64,000 nt of DNA from Catonella sp963545085 (GTDB taxonomy: Bacteria; Bacillota; Clostridia; Lachnospirales; Lachnospiraceae): contig CAUUHV010000004.1 in NCBI GenBank assembly GCA_963545085.1, positions 1-64,000 of the forward strand. The letters run 5' to 3'. Below are positions 9,166 to 19,100 of the stretch, in pieces; positions within the stretch are counted from its first letter, which is position 1; each line of letters opens with the position of its first letter. The position numbers were made by a program, and so were the translations under genes. The notes under the pieces were generated by a model. It worked only from the letters and a program-made list of their open reading frames with translations, did no database searches and had not been told where the DNA came from.

Positions 9166-9309
9166 CTTTAATCTCCTTTGCAGCCGTAAACGCTATCTTC
9201 TTGCCGATATAATACCTATTATCGTTTACAGTATATCACCAATACATTTATTATAAAAATAAATATATTTGATGTTATTCATTTCTTTTCCTTATATCTC
9301 GAATTCCGC

Positions 9310-9338
9310 TTTACTTTTATCTGTCAATAGGCTATAAT
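9310..9338 (+). promoter_or_regulatory. Candidate promoter of the tRNA-Thr gene
   Basis: A perfect -10 TATAAT (9333-9338) lies 21 bases before the tRNA, with TTTACT about 17 bases upstream of it as a weak -35. The position fits a short-leader tRNA transcript. Confidence 0.5.
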
Positions 9339-9359
9339 GTAAAGGCTATATTTAAAAAT

Positions 9360-9432
9360 GCTACTGTGGCTCAGTCGGTAGAGCAGCTGATTCGTAATCA
9401 GCAGGTCAGGGGTTCGAGTCCCCTCAGTAGCT
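9360..9432 (+). tRNA. tRNA-Thr (anticodon CGT)
   Basis: The cloverleaf folds fully: acceptor GCTACTG with CAGTAGC, D stem GCTC/GAGC, anticodon stem GCTGA/TCAGC around loop TTCGTAA (anticodon CGT, reads ACG), T stem AGGGG/CCCCT with TTCGAGT. No CCA is encoded, and a T-run follows at once as terminator. Confidence 0.96.
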
Positions 9433-9465
9433 TTTTTAATGCCCTTTTTTATTTTTGCCTATAGC

Positions 9466-9522
9466 AAAAACAGGAATATGATATAAGCCGTTTTTTCCGA
9501 CTTTAACCACATTCCTGTTCTT
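9466..9522 (-). terminator. Terminator-like inverted repeat after degV
   Basis: AACAGGAATGTG and CATATTCCTGTT (minus strand) form a 12-base arm with one G-T pair and an inner AT-rich loop, followed by TTTTTGC. It also forms on the plus strand and could serve the convergent tRNA gene. Between it and degV a reading-frame scrap (FSERLSEAERELNS..., ending VGC) is visible on the minus strand. Confidence 0.5.
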
Positions 9523-9680
9523 ATCAATTTTATATTCTATACTTATCACGACAAACACGCGAATCAACAACCGACAAATTCATTTAACTTAGCGGCAATG
9601 CTGTTTAATTCCCGCTCCGCTTCAGACAGTCTCTCCGAGAAGTATAGTTAAGCATCGGACTTGCTTGTCCGCTTCTCACT

Positions 9681-10517
9681 TTAATACGCCGCTATAATTC
9701 CTCCGTCATTTGCGTAAAGCGAGCTTATGCCGCCCATATCAACTATGATGACCTCTTTAAACTTAACCTTTTCCTCCACAAGATTCTTCAGGGTTTCAGC
9801 TCTTTCATAATTATTGCAATGCGATATGGCAAGAGTTCTTTCCTCAGGCTTATAAGCGTCATTCGCTATAATTTCGGCAAGACGTATAATTCCCTTTGCT
9901 ATCCCTCTTGCCTGATCCACCTTTTCTATCTTTCCCCCAACAGTTCCTTCCATAATAGGCTTTATATTAAGTACCTCCGCAAGAACCGCCTTTATTCCGG
10001 TAAGCCTGCCGTTTTTTCTTAAAGTATCAAGAGTTTCAAGTATAAATTTCGTCTTTTTCTCCTTTTTATACTTCTCCGTCTTTTCAACCACTTCGTCAAA
10101 GCTCGCTCCCGATTCTTTTAACTCCGTAATTTTTTTCACCAAAAGCATTTCTCCGACAGAAGCCGAGCAGGAATCAAAAACATGGACAGCTCTCTCATGT
10201 CCGTCGTCAAAATGCATATTGCTTGCCACCTTCGCGGAATTATAAGAACCCGACAAATTAGCGGAAAGCGTAACAATGTAAATCTCGTCCGCGTCCTTAA
10301 AATACTTAAGATAATCATTAGGCGCAGGGCATGATGACTTAGGGCAATTCTCACTCTCCTTCACCATCTTCAAAAAAGTTTCCTGATTAAAGGTCTCATC
10401 ATCAGTTACCACCTTATCGTCAACATTTATGGTGAGCGGAATACTTATTATTTCCTCTCTTGCCTTTAATTCAGGTGTAAGGTCGCAACAGCTGTCGCAT
10501 AAAATTTTATAAGACAT
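9681..10517 (-). CDS. DegV family fatty-acid-binding protein
   Basis: DegV proteins bind a fatty acid and, as FakB, present it to FakA kinase for phosphorylation and phospholipid synthesis. The 278-residue length is typical. The N-terminal DSCCDLTPEL (near residue 8-17) and the ETLDTLRKNGRLTG motif (near 160-173) are family signatures. The Ser/Thr-rich SLSAN-type turn that holds the carboxylate appears as TLSANLSGSYNSA. It is the last gene of a long minus-strand series after malQ. Which fatty acid is bound cannot be told from sequence. Confidence 0.93.
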   Translation of the reverse strand: MSYKILCDSCCDLTPELKAREEIISIPLTINVDDKVVTDDETFNQETFLKMVKESENCPKSSCPAPNDYLKYFKDADEIYIVTLSANLSGSYNSAKVASNMHFDDGHERAVHVFDSCSASVGEMLLVKKITELKESGASFDEVVEKTEKYKKEKKTKFILETLDTLRKNGRLTGIKAVLAEVLNIKPIMEGTVGGKIEKVDQARGIAKGIIRLAEIIANDAYKPEERTLAISHCNNYERAETLKNLVEEKVKFKEVIIVDMGGISSLYANDGGIIAAY

Positions 10518-10551
10518 TAAGAAAATCTCCTTATATAAAAATTCAATATTT

Positions 10552-12093
10552 TTAAAGCCTTCCGTACATTTTAGTAAGTTTAAACAGGCGCTTCATCCTC
10601 GCTTTATTAAAAGCTCCCTTCTTCATTCTCCACTCCCAGTTTCCTCCTAAGGTGGAAGGCATATTCATTCTTGCTCCTCCGTCAAGTGATAAAATATCCT
10701 GCATAGGCACTACGGCAATTTTAGATACGCTTGCATAAGCGGCTCTTATAAGTTTCCAAGGTATATCGCTTCTTTTTATATCCTTAGGAAAATCAAGATA
10801 TTCACCGGCAAACCTTCTGTCGTGATTATTTATAGAGTCGTACCAGCCTAATATTGTATCATTATCGTGCGTACCCGTGTATACAATGCTGTTTTTATCA
10901 TAATTATGAGGAAGATAATCCGATTCCTCCCTTGAGTCGAAGGCAAACTGCAAAACCTTCATGCCCGGATAACCCGTTCTCTTAACAAGTCTTAATACGC
11001 TCGGAGTAAGGAATCCCAAATCCTCGGCTATTATATCGGCTTCTCCAAGCTCTTTATTTACGATTTTAAACAATTCAAAGCCCGGTCCCTTCTCCCACTT
11101 GCCCTTTTTAGCGTTTTCGGCAGGATAAGGTATGGCATAGTACTCGTCAAAACCTCTGAAATGGTCTATTCTAAGCACATCGCAGAGAGTAAGACAATGC
11201 TTAAGCCGTCTCAGCCACCAGTCATAGCCTGTCTTTTTATGATGCTCCCAATTATAAATCGGATTTCCCCAAAGCTGTCCGTCGGCTGAAAAGGCATCAG
11301 GAGGGCATCCCGCAACAACAACCGGCTCCATATTCTCATCTAACTTAAATAACTCGGGACTTGACCACGTATCCGAAGAATCAAGCGCCACATAAATAGG
11401 TAAATCTCCTATAACGCTTATGCCCTTTTTATTCGCATAAGCCTTTAATTCCTGCCATTCCTCGTTAAACTCAAACTGTATAAACTTATGAAACTTTATT
11501 TCTTCTTTAAGCTTCTCTTTATACTCCGCAAGAGCATCCTTCTTTCTCAATCTTAAATCCTCTTGCCATTCCGTCCAAGCTTTACCGTCAAAATAAAATT
11601 TGAGAGCCATATAAAGCGAATAGTCCTCAAGCCAAAGCTTATTTTCGCTCTCAAATGCTTTAAATTTCTTATTTTTTTCTACTCCCGAGTTTTTAAAAGC
11701 AGTCTTTAACAGCTTAAATCTTGAATTATAAAGCGCCGCGTAATTAACCTTGTCCGCCTTTTTCCCAAAATTATACGTATCGCACTCTTTTTTAGTTATA
11801 TAACCTTTTTTTATAAGAGTTTCCGGATCAATAAAATAAGGATTGCCGGCAAAGGTGGAAAAAGACTGATAAGGGCTGTCCCCATAGCTTGTAGGACCGA
11901 GCGGAAGGATTTGCCAATATTTCTGTCCCGCCTCTTTCAAATTATCCACAAATTCATAAGCTTCCTTTGAAAACGCTCCTATACCGTATTCGGACGGTAT
12001 GGATGAAACGGGCATAAGGACACCCGCTCCTCTGCCGTTTGCTTTTCCTGCGGAAATCTTCTCCGATTTGTCCGCTTCTTTAATTTTGCTCAT
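10552..12093 (-). CDS. malQ: 4-alpha-glucanotransferase (amylomaltase)
   Basis: MalQ (GH77) moves glucan chains between malto-oligosaccharides and releases glucose in the cytoplasm during maltodextrin or glycogen use. Visible GH77 marks include GVLMPVSSIPSEYGIGAFS at the N-terminus, DLPIYVALDSSD, the nucleophile block LRIDHFRGF, the acid/base region IIAEDLGFLT and the transition-state Asp in TGTHDNDT. I place the start at the ATG at 12091-12093, preceded by AGAGGTGG. A GTG 27 bases further upstream would overlap the DUF4250 stop and lacks a site. No maltose transporter or glycogen phosphorylase is adjacent. Confidence 0.95.
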   Translation of the reverse strand: MSKIKEADKSEKISAGKANGRGAGVLMPVSSIPSEYGIGAFSKEAYEFVDNLKEAGQKYWQILPLGPTSYGDSPYQSFSTFAGNPYFIDPETLIKKGYITKKECDTYNFGKKADKVNYAALYNSRFKLLKTAFKNSGVEKNKKFKAFESENKLWLEDYSLYMALKFYFDGKAWTEWQEDLRLRKKDALAEYKEKLKEEIKFHKFIQFEFNEEWQELKAYANKKGISVIGDLPIYVALDSSDTWSSPELFKLDENMEPVVVAGCPPDAFSADGQLWGNPIYNWEHHKKTGYDWWLRRLKHCLTLCDVLRIDHFRGFDEYYAIPYPAENAKKGKWEKGPGFELFKIVNKELGEADIIAEDLGFLTPSVLRLVKRTGYPGMKVLQFAFDSREESDYLPHNYDKNSIVYTGTHDNDTILGWYDSINNHDRRFAGEYLDFPKDIKRSDIPWKLIRAAYASVSKIAVVPMQDILSLDGGARMNMPSTLGGNWEWRMKKGAFNKARMKRLFKLTKMYGRL

Positions 12094-12116
12094 TTTTCCA
12101 CCTCTGTTTTCCATTT

Positions 12117-12296
12117 TCACACAAACCTATTGAGCTTTTCATCATAATTATAATCAATCGAACCCAACTTTTCCACTATTTCCTTTACGGATATTCCGTA
12201 AGCCTTACAAAGTCTTTCAAGCGTTGGAAACCTGTCCCTTAAAGCCGTGTTTATAAAGCTTAAAAGGATTACCGGGTCCTTAGGTATATCACCCAT
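12117..12296 (-). CDS. DUF4250 domain-containing protein
   Basis: A 59-residue protein starting MGDIPKDPVILLSFINTALR and ending in a segment with LGSIDYNYDEKLNRF. The IPKDP-x-LLSF-N-LRD opening and the KLG-IDY-YD close match the DUF4250 family, a small conserved protein of unknown function that is common in Lachnospiraceae and relatives. It starts at ATG 12294-12296 after AGAGGAAAAATGA and lies 23 bases upstream of malQ, so the two are cotranscribed. No function is known. Confidence 0.85.
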   Translation of the reverse strand: MGDIPKDPVILLSFINTALRDRFPTLERLCKAYGISVKEIVEKLGSIDYNYDEKLNRFV

Positions 12297-12316
12297 TCAT
12301 TTTTCCTCTCTTTCAC

Positions 12317-13207
12317 TCAAAATCTAAAATTATTCTCAAAAATATACATCCCGTCTTTAATGCCGATTTTAATAAAACCTGTTTTTAAAAGCAGCCTTAT
12401 TGCCTCTCGGTTTTTTGTAGAGGTTATTGAAATAAGTTTTTTTATTCCGGATATTTTATGAGCGTACTCCGTAACCAGTATTACAGCTTCCTTCATATAG
12501 CCTTTTCCGAGAAAATCTTTTTTAACAAAAAATCCAAGCTCATACTCGGGTTTTCCCGTGGTTTCCTTTAAGTCTATACTGACCGAGCCGATAAGTTCTT
12601 CAGTTTCTTTTAAAAAAACCCCCCACATTCCGAAATCATAAAATTTATACACATTTTCAATATAAGAAACAAGCTTCTCCCTCCGCAAAGCTCTATTATC
12701 CCTACCGTCCGGAATATATTTGATTATATGCGGCTCTTCCATTATGTCAATCACAGATTCTATATTTTCATAAGAAAATTCTTTAATGAGAAGTCTTTTG
12801 CTTTCAGTGATTAGTATAGGAAACCTGTTTATCCGCTTCCAAGCCTTTATCATAAAGTCCGCGCTCACTTCCTCGAAGCCTTCTATAACAAAACCGATTT
12901 CAAAACCCGGCTTATATTTTCCGTTAAAGCCTATCATAGGTATGCCGCTTTTAACAACCGCCTTTTCCGTATTTTCGGAAGAAACCGTTATCAGCAGCGA
13001 GTCCGCTTTAAACAAAAACTTTTCCAAAATAAGATTCAGCTTTTCTTCGACTGTTTTCTCGACAACTTCAGCCTTACTATATTCATTAAATATAAAACTC
13101 TCTATTTCTTCTTTTTTCAATTCATTTATCAAACGGATTATAAAACCTTTTTCCGCTTCGGGAATCCCCGACATATCAAATATTACCGCTCGCAGTTTAT
13201 TATTCAT
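12317..13207 (-). CDS. GNAT acetyltransferase with a degenerate HAD-like N-terminal half
   Basis: The C-terminal half (about residues 130-296) is a GNAT N-acetyltransferase of the RimJ/RimL type: LIGSVSIDL, YELGFFVKKDFLGKGYMKEAV (acetyl-CoA loop with a G-K-G-Y turn), and ITSTKNREAIRLLLKTGF. The N-terminal 120 residues open with LRAVIFDMSG, which resembles motif I of HAD phosphatases (DxD), but the second Asp is replaced (DMS), so that half is probably inactive. The substrate is unknown. It overlaps traX by 8 bases and precedes DUF4250 by 20 bases. Confidence 0.75.
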   Translation of the reverse strand: MNNKLRAVIFDMSGIPEAEKGFIIRLINELKKEEIESFIFNEYSKAEVVEKTVEEKLNLILEKFLFKADSLLITVSSENTEKAVVKSGIPMIGFNGKYKPGFEIGFVIEGFEEVSADFMIKAWKRINRFPILITESKRLLIKEFSYENIESVIDIMEEPHIIKYIPDGRDNRALRREKLVSYIENVYKFYDFGMWGVFLKETEELIGSVSIDLKETTGKPEYELGFFVKKDFLGKGYMKEAVILVTEYAHKISGIKKLISITSTKNREAIRLLLKTGFIKIGIKDGMYIFENNFRF

Positions 13208-13997
13208 ATATCCAGATATAGTCCCTTATTAGATACAAAAATATAAGATGTACAGGATAAAAAGCGTAAAACACTATTTTAGGAATCCTTGTATTTCCTT
13301 TCTTTCCGTTATAAGCCGTTATTAGAAACAGGGCGGCGATTCCCGTAATTTCGTTTATCATTCCGATTCTTATATCATGAATTAAAAACCACATCAAAAC
13401 TGCAAATGCCGCAAAATAATTTTTAGTCTTTTCCTCACCGTATTTTGCCAAAATTCCTTTCGCGAAAAATGATGCCTTTTCAAAATAATAAATCATTACT
13501 ATTAAAAGTACTCCCATAGCACGATAATCCGAGCTTATAATATAAGCCGCACCGCAAGCCGCAGCCGTTACCGAAAGCTGCGAAAACGCGCTTAAGGTTA
13601 TAATTCCCCATTTTTTAGAGGAAGTAAACCTTGCAATTTCCAAGCCTTCAACCTTTTTTTCAATCATGCCTATTATAATTAAAGCTAAAAGTCCTATGGA
13701 AAGTGTGAAAAATACATTTTGATAATCAGGAACAAATAAGGCTTCCTCAAATTTCAAATCAAACGGAATTTCCGAAATTACCGCAAATATAAGAAGTCTC
13801 AAAAAATATTTCCATTTATTTTTTGTATAATGATACCCTTCAACTATCATAAAACAAAATAGCGGAAATGCCACTCTGCCTATAACCCCTCTTAAAAGAA
13901 CATAAAGCGGGTCACTGCCGTTAAGATATAAGCCGGCGGCATAGTGGTCTATAAACATACAGATTATTGCCGCTAATTTTAAAGCCAAAGCATTCAT
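13200..13997 (-). CDS. TraX family membrane acyltransferase
   Basis: A 265-residue multi-pass membrane protein with about eight hydrophobic segments and the TraX signature region at the N-terminus: LKLAAIICMFIDH near residue 6-18, with the Asp-His pair, then RVAFPLFCFMIVEGYHYT near 41-58 and LLIFAVISEIPFDL. TraX of plasmid F acetylates pilin; chromosomal relatives in Clostridia have no pilin partner and unknown substrates. It follows the ABC-F gene by 16 bases and overlaps the next gene. Confidence 0.85.
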   Translation of the reverse strand: MNALALKLAAIICMFIDHYAAGLYLNGSDPLYVLLRGVIGRVAFPLFCFMIVEGYHYTKNKWKYFLRLLIFAVISEIPFDLKFEEALFVPDYQNVFFTLSIGLLALIIIGMIEKKVEGLEIARFTSSKKWGIITLSAFSQLSVTAAACGAAYIISSDYRAMGVLLIVMIYYFEKASFFAKGILAKYGEEKTKNYFAAFAVLMWFLIHDIRIGMINEITGIAALFLITAYNGKKGNTRIPKIVFYAFYPVHLIFLYLIRDYIWIYE

Positions 13998-14013
13998 CAG
14001 AATATTCCTCTCT

Positions 14014-15813
14014 TTATTTTGACGCCTCTATTTTTTCATTAAGCTCCGATAAATAGAGCCACCTTTCTTCTTTATTTGAAAGTTCCTTTTCGAGCCTTTC
14101 CTTTTCAGCCATAAGCTTCGTAAGCCTGCCGTAGCTTGTCTGATTTTTCTCTATCTCCCTCTCAAGCTCAGAAACGGACTTTTCCAAATCAGCCATATCC
14201 GCCTCTATATTCTCCCATTCCTTTTGCTCGGCGTAAGTAAATTTTATTTTATCTTCCCGCCCCGTTTTCCACGCCTTATCTTCTTTGCTGCCGGACTTTT
14301 TAGTCAACTCCGAAGGTTCATTATCACCTGCCGATTTTTCTTCATAGTCACTGTAATTTCCCTCGTAAATTTTTATCTCGCCGTCCTCAAAGGAAAAAAT
14401 CCTGTTTACAATTCTGTCAAGAAAATATCTGTCGTGAGAAACCGTTATAACCACTCCGTCGAAGCTGTCCAAATAATCCTCTAAAACCGACAAAGTTGTA
14501 ATATCAAGGTCATTTGTCGGCTCATCCAAAATAAGAGCGTTGGGAGCGCCTACAAGCACATGAAGAAGCGCAAGTCTCCTTCGTTCTCCTCCGGATAGCT
14601 TCTCTATTTTGGCGTACTGCATACTGCCGTCAAAAAGAAATCTCTCAAGCATTTTACTTATCGAAATCTGTCCGTCCGAGGTATTTACATATTCGGCTAT
14701 TTCCTTCGCCGAGTCTATAACCGTCATATTAGGATCAAGTTCTTCCGAATCCTGAGAAAAATAACCTATTTTTACGGTACTGCCTATCTTAATATCTCCG
14801 CATGAAAGCTTAGTTTCACCGGTTATGACTTTTAACAGCGTGGATTTTCCGATTCCGTTCTTTCCTATTATACCTATTCTGTCATTTTTTGTGAAAATAT
14901 ATGTAAAGTCTTTAAACAGCTCTTTATCACCGTAAGATTTTCCTATATTATTAAGCTCTATAATCTGCTTGCCGAGCCTGCTTGAAACCGAGTCCACCTC
15001 GGCGGATTTATCCGTTACAGGTTTTTCCCTGTTTTTCAAAGTCTCAAACCGCTCTATATGAGCCTTCTGCTTTGTTGAACGAGCCCTTGCTCCCCTCATC
15101 ATCCACGCTAAATCTTTTTTATAAAGCGCGGCATTTTTTCTTTCCGTCGCAACAGCCATTTCCTCTCTTTCCGCCTTTAATTCAAGGAATTTTCTGTATC
15201 CTCCCACATAATTATAAAGCTTGCCGCGTGTAAGCTCCGCTATCCTGTTTGTAACCTTATCCAAGAAATATCTGTCATGTGTAACTATTAAAAGCGCCTG
15301 TTTCATTTTCATTAAATAATCCTGAAGCCATCCCGCCATAGTAGTATCGAGATGGTTGGTAGGCTCGTCAAGAATCAGTATTTCCGCCTCGTCTAAAAGT
15401 GTTCTTACAAGTGCCGCTCTCTTTTTCTGTCCTCCGGAAAGTATTCCCACCTTTACATCAGGCTCCACCTCAAGCTTGAGGAGCAGACTTCTTGCTTCTC
15501 CCTCTATGTCCCAAAACTCATTTTTATGTTTTTTGCCTTTTATAACCGCTTCTATTACACTCTCTTCCTCGTTAAATTCCGGATTTTGAGCCAGATAGGC
15601 TATTCTAACCGTACTACCTTTAACCACCTGTCCCGAATCCGCCTCTTCAAGCCCCGCAATAATTTTTAAAAGAGTCGATTTTCCCGTTCCGTTTATACCT
15701 ATTATTCCGATTTTATCCCCCTCATTTATACCGAGAGTAATATCATCGAACAATACCCTGTCGCTTGTAAAGCTCTTTGTTATATGTTCCGCGTTTAATA
15801 AATTCATATACAA
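14014..15813 (-). CDS. ABC-F family ATPase (Uup-like)
   Basis: ABC-F proteins have two ATPase domains and no membrane part. They bind the ribosome E site to rescue stalled translation or give antibiotic protection. This 599-residue protein has Walker A GINGTGKSTLL (first domain) and GKNGIGKSTLL (second), signatures LSGGQKKRAAL and LSGGERRRLALL, and Walker B ILILDEPTNHLD and ALILDEPTNDLD. The linker with PtIM-type basic residues lies near 220-280. A C-terminal coiled coil (about 520-599, Glu/Lys rich) points to the Uup subgroup rather than a resistance factor. It leads the minus-strand series. Confidence 0.92.
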   Translation of the reverse strand: MYMNLLNAEHITKSFTSDRVLFDDITLGINEGDKIGIIGINGTGKSTLLKIIAGLEEADSGQVVKGSTVRIAYLAQNPEFNEEESVIEAVIKGKKHKNEFWDIEGEARSLLLKLEVEPDVKVGILSGGQKKRAALVRTLLDEAEILILDEPTNHLDTTMAGWLQDYLMKMKQALLIVTHDRYFLDKVTNRIAELTRGKLYNYVGGYRKFLELKAEREEMAVATERKNAALYKKDLAWMMRGARARSTKQKAHIERFETLKNREKPVTDKSAEVDSVSSRLGKQIIELNNIGKSYGDKELFKDFTYIFTKNDRIGIIGKNGIGKSTLLKVITGETKLSCGDIKIGSTVKIGYFSQDSEELDPNMTVIDSAKEIAEYVNTSDGQISISKMLERFLFDGSMQYAKIEKLSGGERRRLALLHVLVGAPNALILDEPTNDLDITTLSVLEDYLDSFDGVVITVSHDRYFLDRIVNRIFSFEDGEIKIYEGNYSDYEEKSAGDNEPSELTKKSGSKEDKAWKTGREDKIKFTYAEQKEWENIEADMADLEKSVSELEREIEKNQTSYGRLTKLMAEKERLEKELSNKEERWLYLSELNEKIEASK

Positions 15814-15870
15814 TATCCTTTTATCGAATTTAAAGCATAAAATCCTTACTCATACTGTGCGTAAAAATCA

Positions 15871-16024
15871 TTATATTGATAAATCTTTTTTATTGCAATA
15901 TATCCTTTTTTGCAATTCATCAATCATTTTCAAAACTTCACAGGATACATCCTTTAGCATAACAGCTCCGACTAATACATTCCTACGCAGAGCGAGTTCG
16001 AAAATACATTGGCAGGAGCCTCAC
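15871..16024 (-). pseudogene. Short decayed gene end between nifJ and the ABC-F gene
   Basis: A minus-strand frame bounded by TGA near 16024 and TAA at 15871-15873 reads as protein: FELALRRNVLVGAVML, then KDVSCEVLKMIDELQKRI, ending NKKDLSI. There is no good start; the first ATG would leave 30 residues. The family was not recognised. The ABC-F promoter probably overlaps its end, where TATAAT is visible on the minus strand. Confidence 0.35.
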
Positions 16025-16031
16025 TCAAACA

Positions 16032-16075
16032 GCAAAAGCCGTCCTCCCCATATAAAACGGTTCGGACGGCTATAA
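16032..16075 (-). terminator. Intrinsic terminator of nifJ
   Basis: On the minus strand AGCCGTCC pairs perfectly with GGACGGCT and is followed by TTTGCTGTTT. It is 30 bases past the nifJ stop. Confidence 0.75.
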
Positions 16076-16104
16076 TCTTATTTCAAATTTTCATTCAGCT
16101 TAAC

Positions 16105-19100
16105 TCAAGCTTTTTCTTCTTCACTAAGAACTATTGTCCTTCTCTTAAAGGTTTCATACCTGAATTTAGCCTCAGCCTCTGAACGCTTAAAGAGCTCCTC
16201 AGCCCTCTCAGGATTGCTTCTTAGAAGTCTGTTGTAACGAACCTCGGTCTCGATAAATTCACGATAGCTTTCCGTAGGAGCTTTGGAATCCATAGTAAAC
16301 GGATTCTTGCCTTCTTCCGCAAGCAGAGGATTGTAGCGGAAAAGGCTCCAATAACCCGACTGAACCGCTTTCTTCTCCTGAGTCATCGAAACTCTCATTC
16401 CGCCTTGGATACCGTGGCTTATACAAGGAGCGTAGCCTATTATAAGCGATGGTCCCGGATATGCTTCAGCCTCTGCAATAGCCTTTACGCACTGATTGTA
16501 ATCGGCACCCATGGCTACCATGGCTACATAGATGTATCCGTAGCCCATTGCGATTTCCGCGAGGTTTTTCTTTCTTACTTCCTTACCAGCCGCCGCAAAC
16601 TGAGCTATAGCTCCCGTAGGCGTAGCCTTTGAAGCCTGTCCTCCGGTATTTGAGTATACCTCGGTATCAAATACGAATACATTTACATCTCTGTTTGAAG
16701 CAAGCACATGGTCAAGACCGCCGTATCCGATATCATAAGCCCAACCGTCACCTCCGAAAATCCACTGACTCTTCTTTCCCACAAAATCTCTGTTGTTAAG
16801 GATATAATCCTTCTCATCAGCCTTTATATCGGAAACCTCAAGAGCCTTTATCATAAGTCTTGCGGCAGGGTCATTCTTTGAAGATGATTTTTTTGTATCG
16901 AGGTATTCCTGTATTATTCCTTTAAGTTCCTCATTTTCCACCTTATCAAGCAGTCTCTCGGCAGCGTCTATAACTCTCATTCTGAGCGCTTCCGTACCTA
17001 AAGCCATACCGTAGCCGTATTCCGCGTTATCCTCAAAAAGCGAGTTCGCCCACACAGGACCTCTGCCCTTTTTATCGGTGGTATATGGGTTTGCAGGTGA
17101 AGATCCTCCCCAAATTGACGAGCAGCCTGTAGCATTAGCTATATACATCCTGTCACCGAAAAGCTGGGTAATGAGTTTGGCGTAAGGCGTTTCTCCACAG
17201 CCCGCACAGGCTCCCGAAAACTCGAAATAAGGCTGTCTGAACTGACTTCCCTTAGGTGTGACGGCACTGAATTTAGCAAGCACGTCCTCAGGAGTTTCAA
17301 GAGTTCTTCCGAAATCAAAACTTTTCTGCTCTATAAGCTGTGTATCAAGCGGAGAAAGCGAAAGTGCCTTCTGTCCCTTTACCTCAGGGCATACATTCAC
17401 ACAGGAACCGCAGCCGGTACAGTCAAGCACGGATACCGTAATTGAAAATTTCTTGCCCGGCATTCCTTTCATATCGACCATCTTCATGGTTTCAGGTGCC
17501 TTCGCGGCATCTTCTTCCGTCATTACAGCAGGACGAATAGCCGCATGAGGGCAAACATATGAGCAAAGGTTACACTGCAGGCAGGTATCCTTGCTCCACG
17601 TAGGAACGTCTACGGCAATTCCTCTCTTCTCATAAGCCGCCGAGCCTGAAGGTGTTGAACCGTCCGCGTATTCAAGGAAAGCCGATACAGGAAGACTGTT
17701 TCCGTCCTGAGCGTTTATCTTACTCTGTATCGTATTTACATAATCCACCACCTCTTTGCGACCCATTGTAGCTTTCTCGGAAATATCCTCATATTCGGCG
17801 TTTTTCCAATCTTCAGGAATCTGAATCTCAACCACTCCGTCAACTCCGGCATCAATAGCATTGTAGTTCATCTGAACCACGTCATCGCCCTTTTTCTGAT
17901 AGGTAGCCTTTGCTGCGGATTTCATATACTCAACGGCATCCTCAATCGGAATTATCCCCGCAAGCTTGAAGAAAGCAGCCTGAAGCACCGTATTTATACG
18001 TCCTCCGAGTCCTATTTCCTTACCTATTTTAATACCGTCTATTGTAAATAATTTAACACCGTGTTCAGCTATATATTTTTTAACCTGTCCCGGAAGCCTC
18101 TTTGAAAGCTCGTTCACATCCCAAGCACAGTTTAGAAGAAAGGTTCCGCCGTCCTTTATATCCTGTACCATGTTGTACTTTCTTATGTAGGAAGGATTGT
18201 GACAGGCAACAAAGTCAGCCTTATTTATAAGGTAGGTTGACTGTATCTTCTTATCTCCGAAACGAAGGTGTGAAATAGTTACACCGCCGGATTTCTTTGA
18301 GTCATAATCAAAATAAGCCTGAGCATATTTATCCGTATGATCTCCGATTATCTTAATAGAGTTTTTATTGGCTCCTACCGTTCCGTCCGCTCCGAGACCC
18401 CAGAACTTGCATGCTGTGGTTCCTTCCGGTACTGTAATAGGATTTTCCGTGATTTCAAGAGAAAGATTCGTAACGTCATCCTTAATACCTATGGTAAATC
18501 TGTGCTTCTCGGTATTCTTAAACGCCGCTATTATTTGCGCAGGAGTGGTATCCTTTGAACCGAGACCGTAACGACCGGTAGTTACAGGAATACTCTCAAA
18601 TTTGGTGCCTTTAAGCGAGGCAACCACATCAAGATAAAGAGGCTCGCCGAGAGAACCCGGTTCCTTGGTTCTGTCAAGCACGACAATTCTTTTAACGCTG
18701 TCCGGTATCGCGCTTAAAAGATGCTTAGCCGAGAAAGGCCTGTAAAGATGAACTTTAATAAGTCCCACTTTCTCACCGTTAGCGTTCATATAGTCAACAG
18801 TTTCATCAATAGTCTCACAGACTGAGCCCATAGCTATTATTACCTTGTCCGCATCAGGCGCACCGTAATAGTTAAACAGCTTATAATCCGTACCGATTTT
18901 CTCGTTGACCTTGTCCATATATTTCTGAACCGTTTCCGGAACAACATCATAAAATCTGTTTGACGCTTCTCTCGCCTGGAAGAAAATATCCGGGTTCTGA
19001 GCCGTACCTCTCTGGAGAGGGTGGTTAGGGTTTAAGGCTCTGCGCCTGAACTCATCCACGGCATCCATATTGCACATATCTTTCAAATCATCATAATCCC

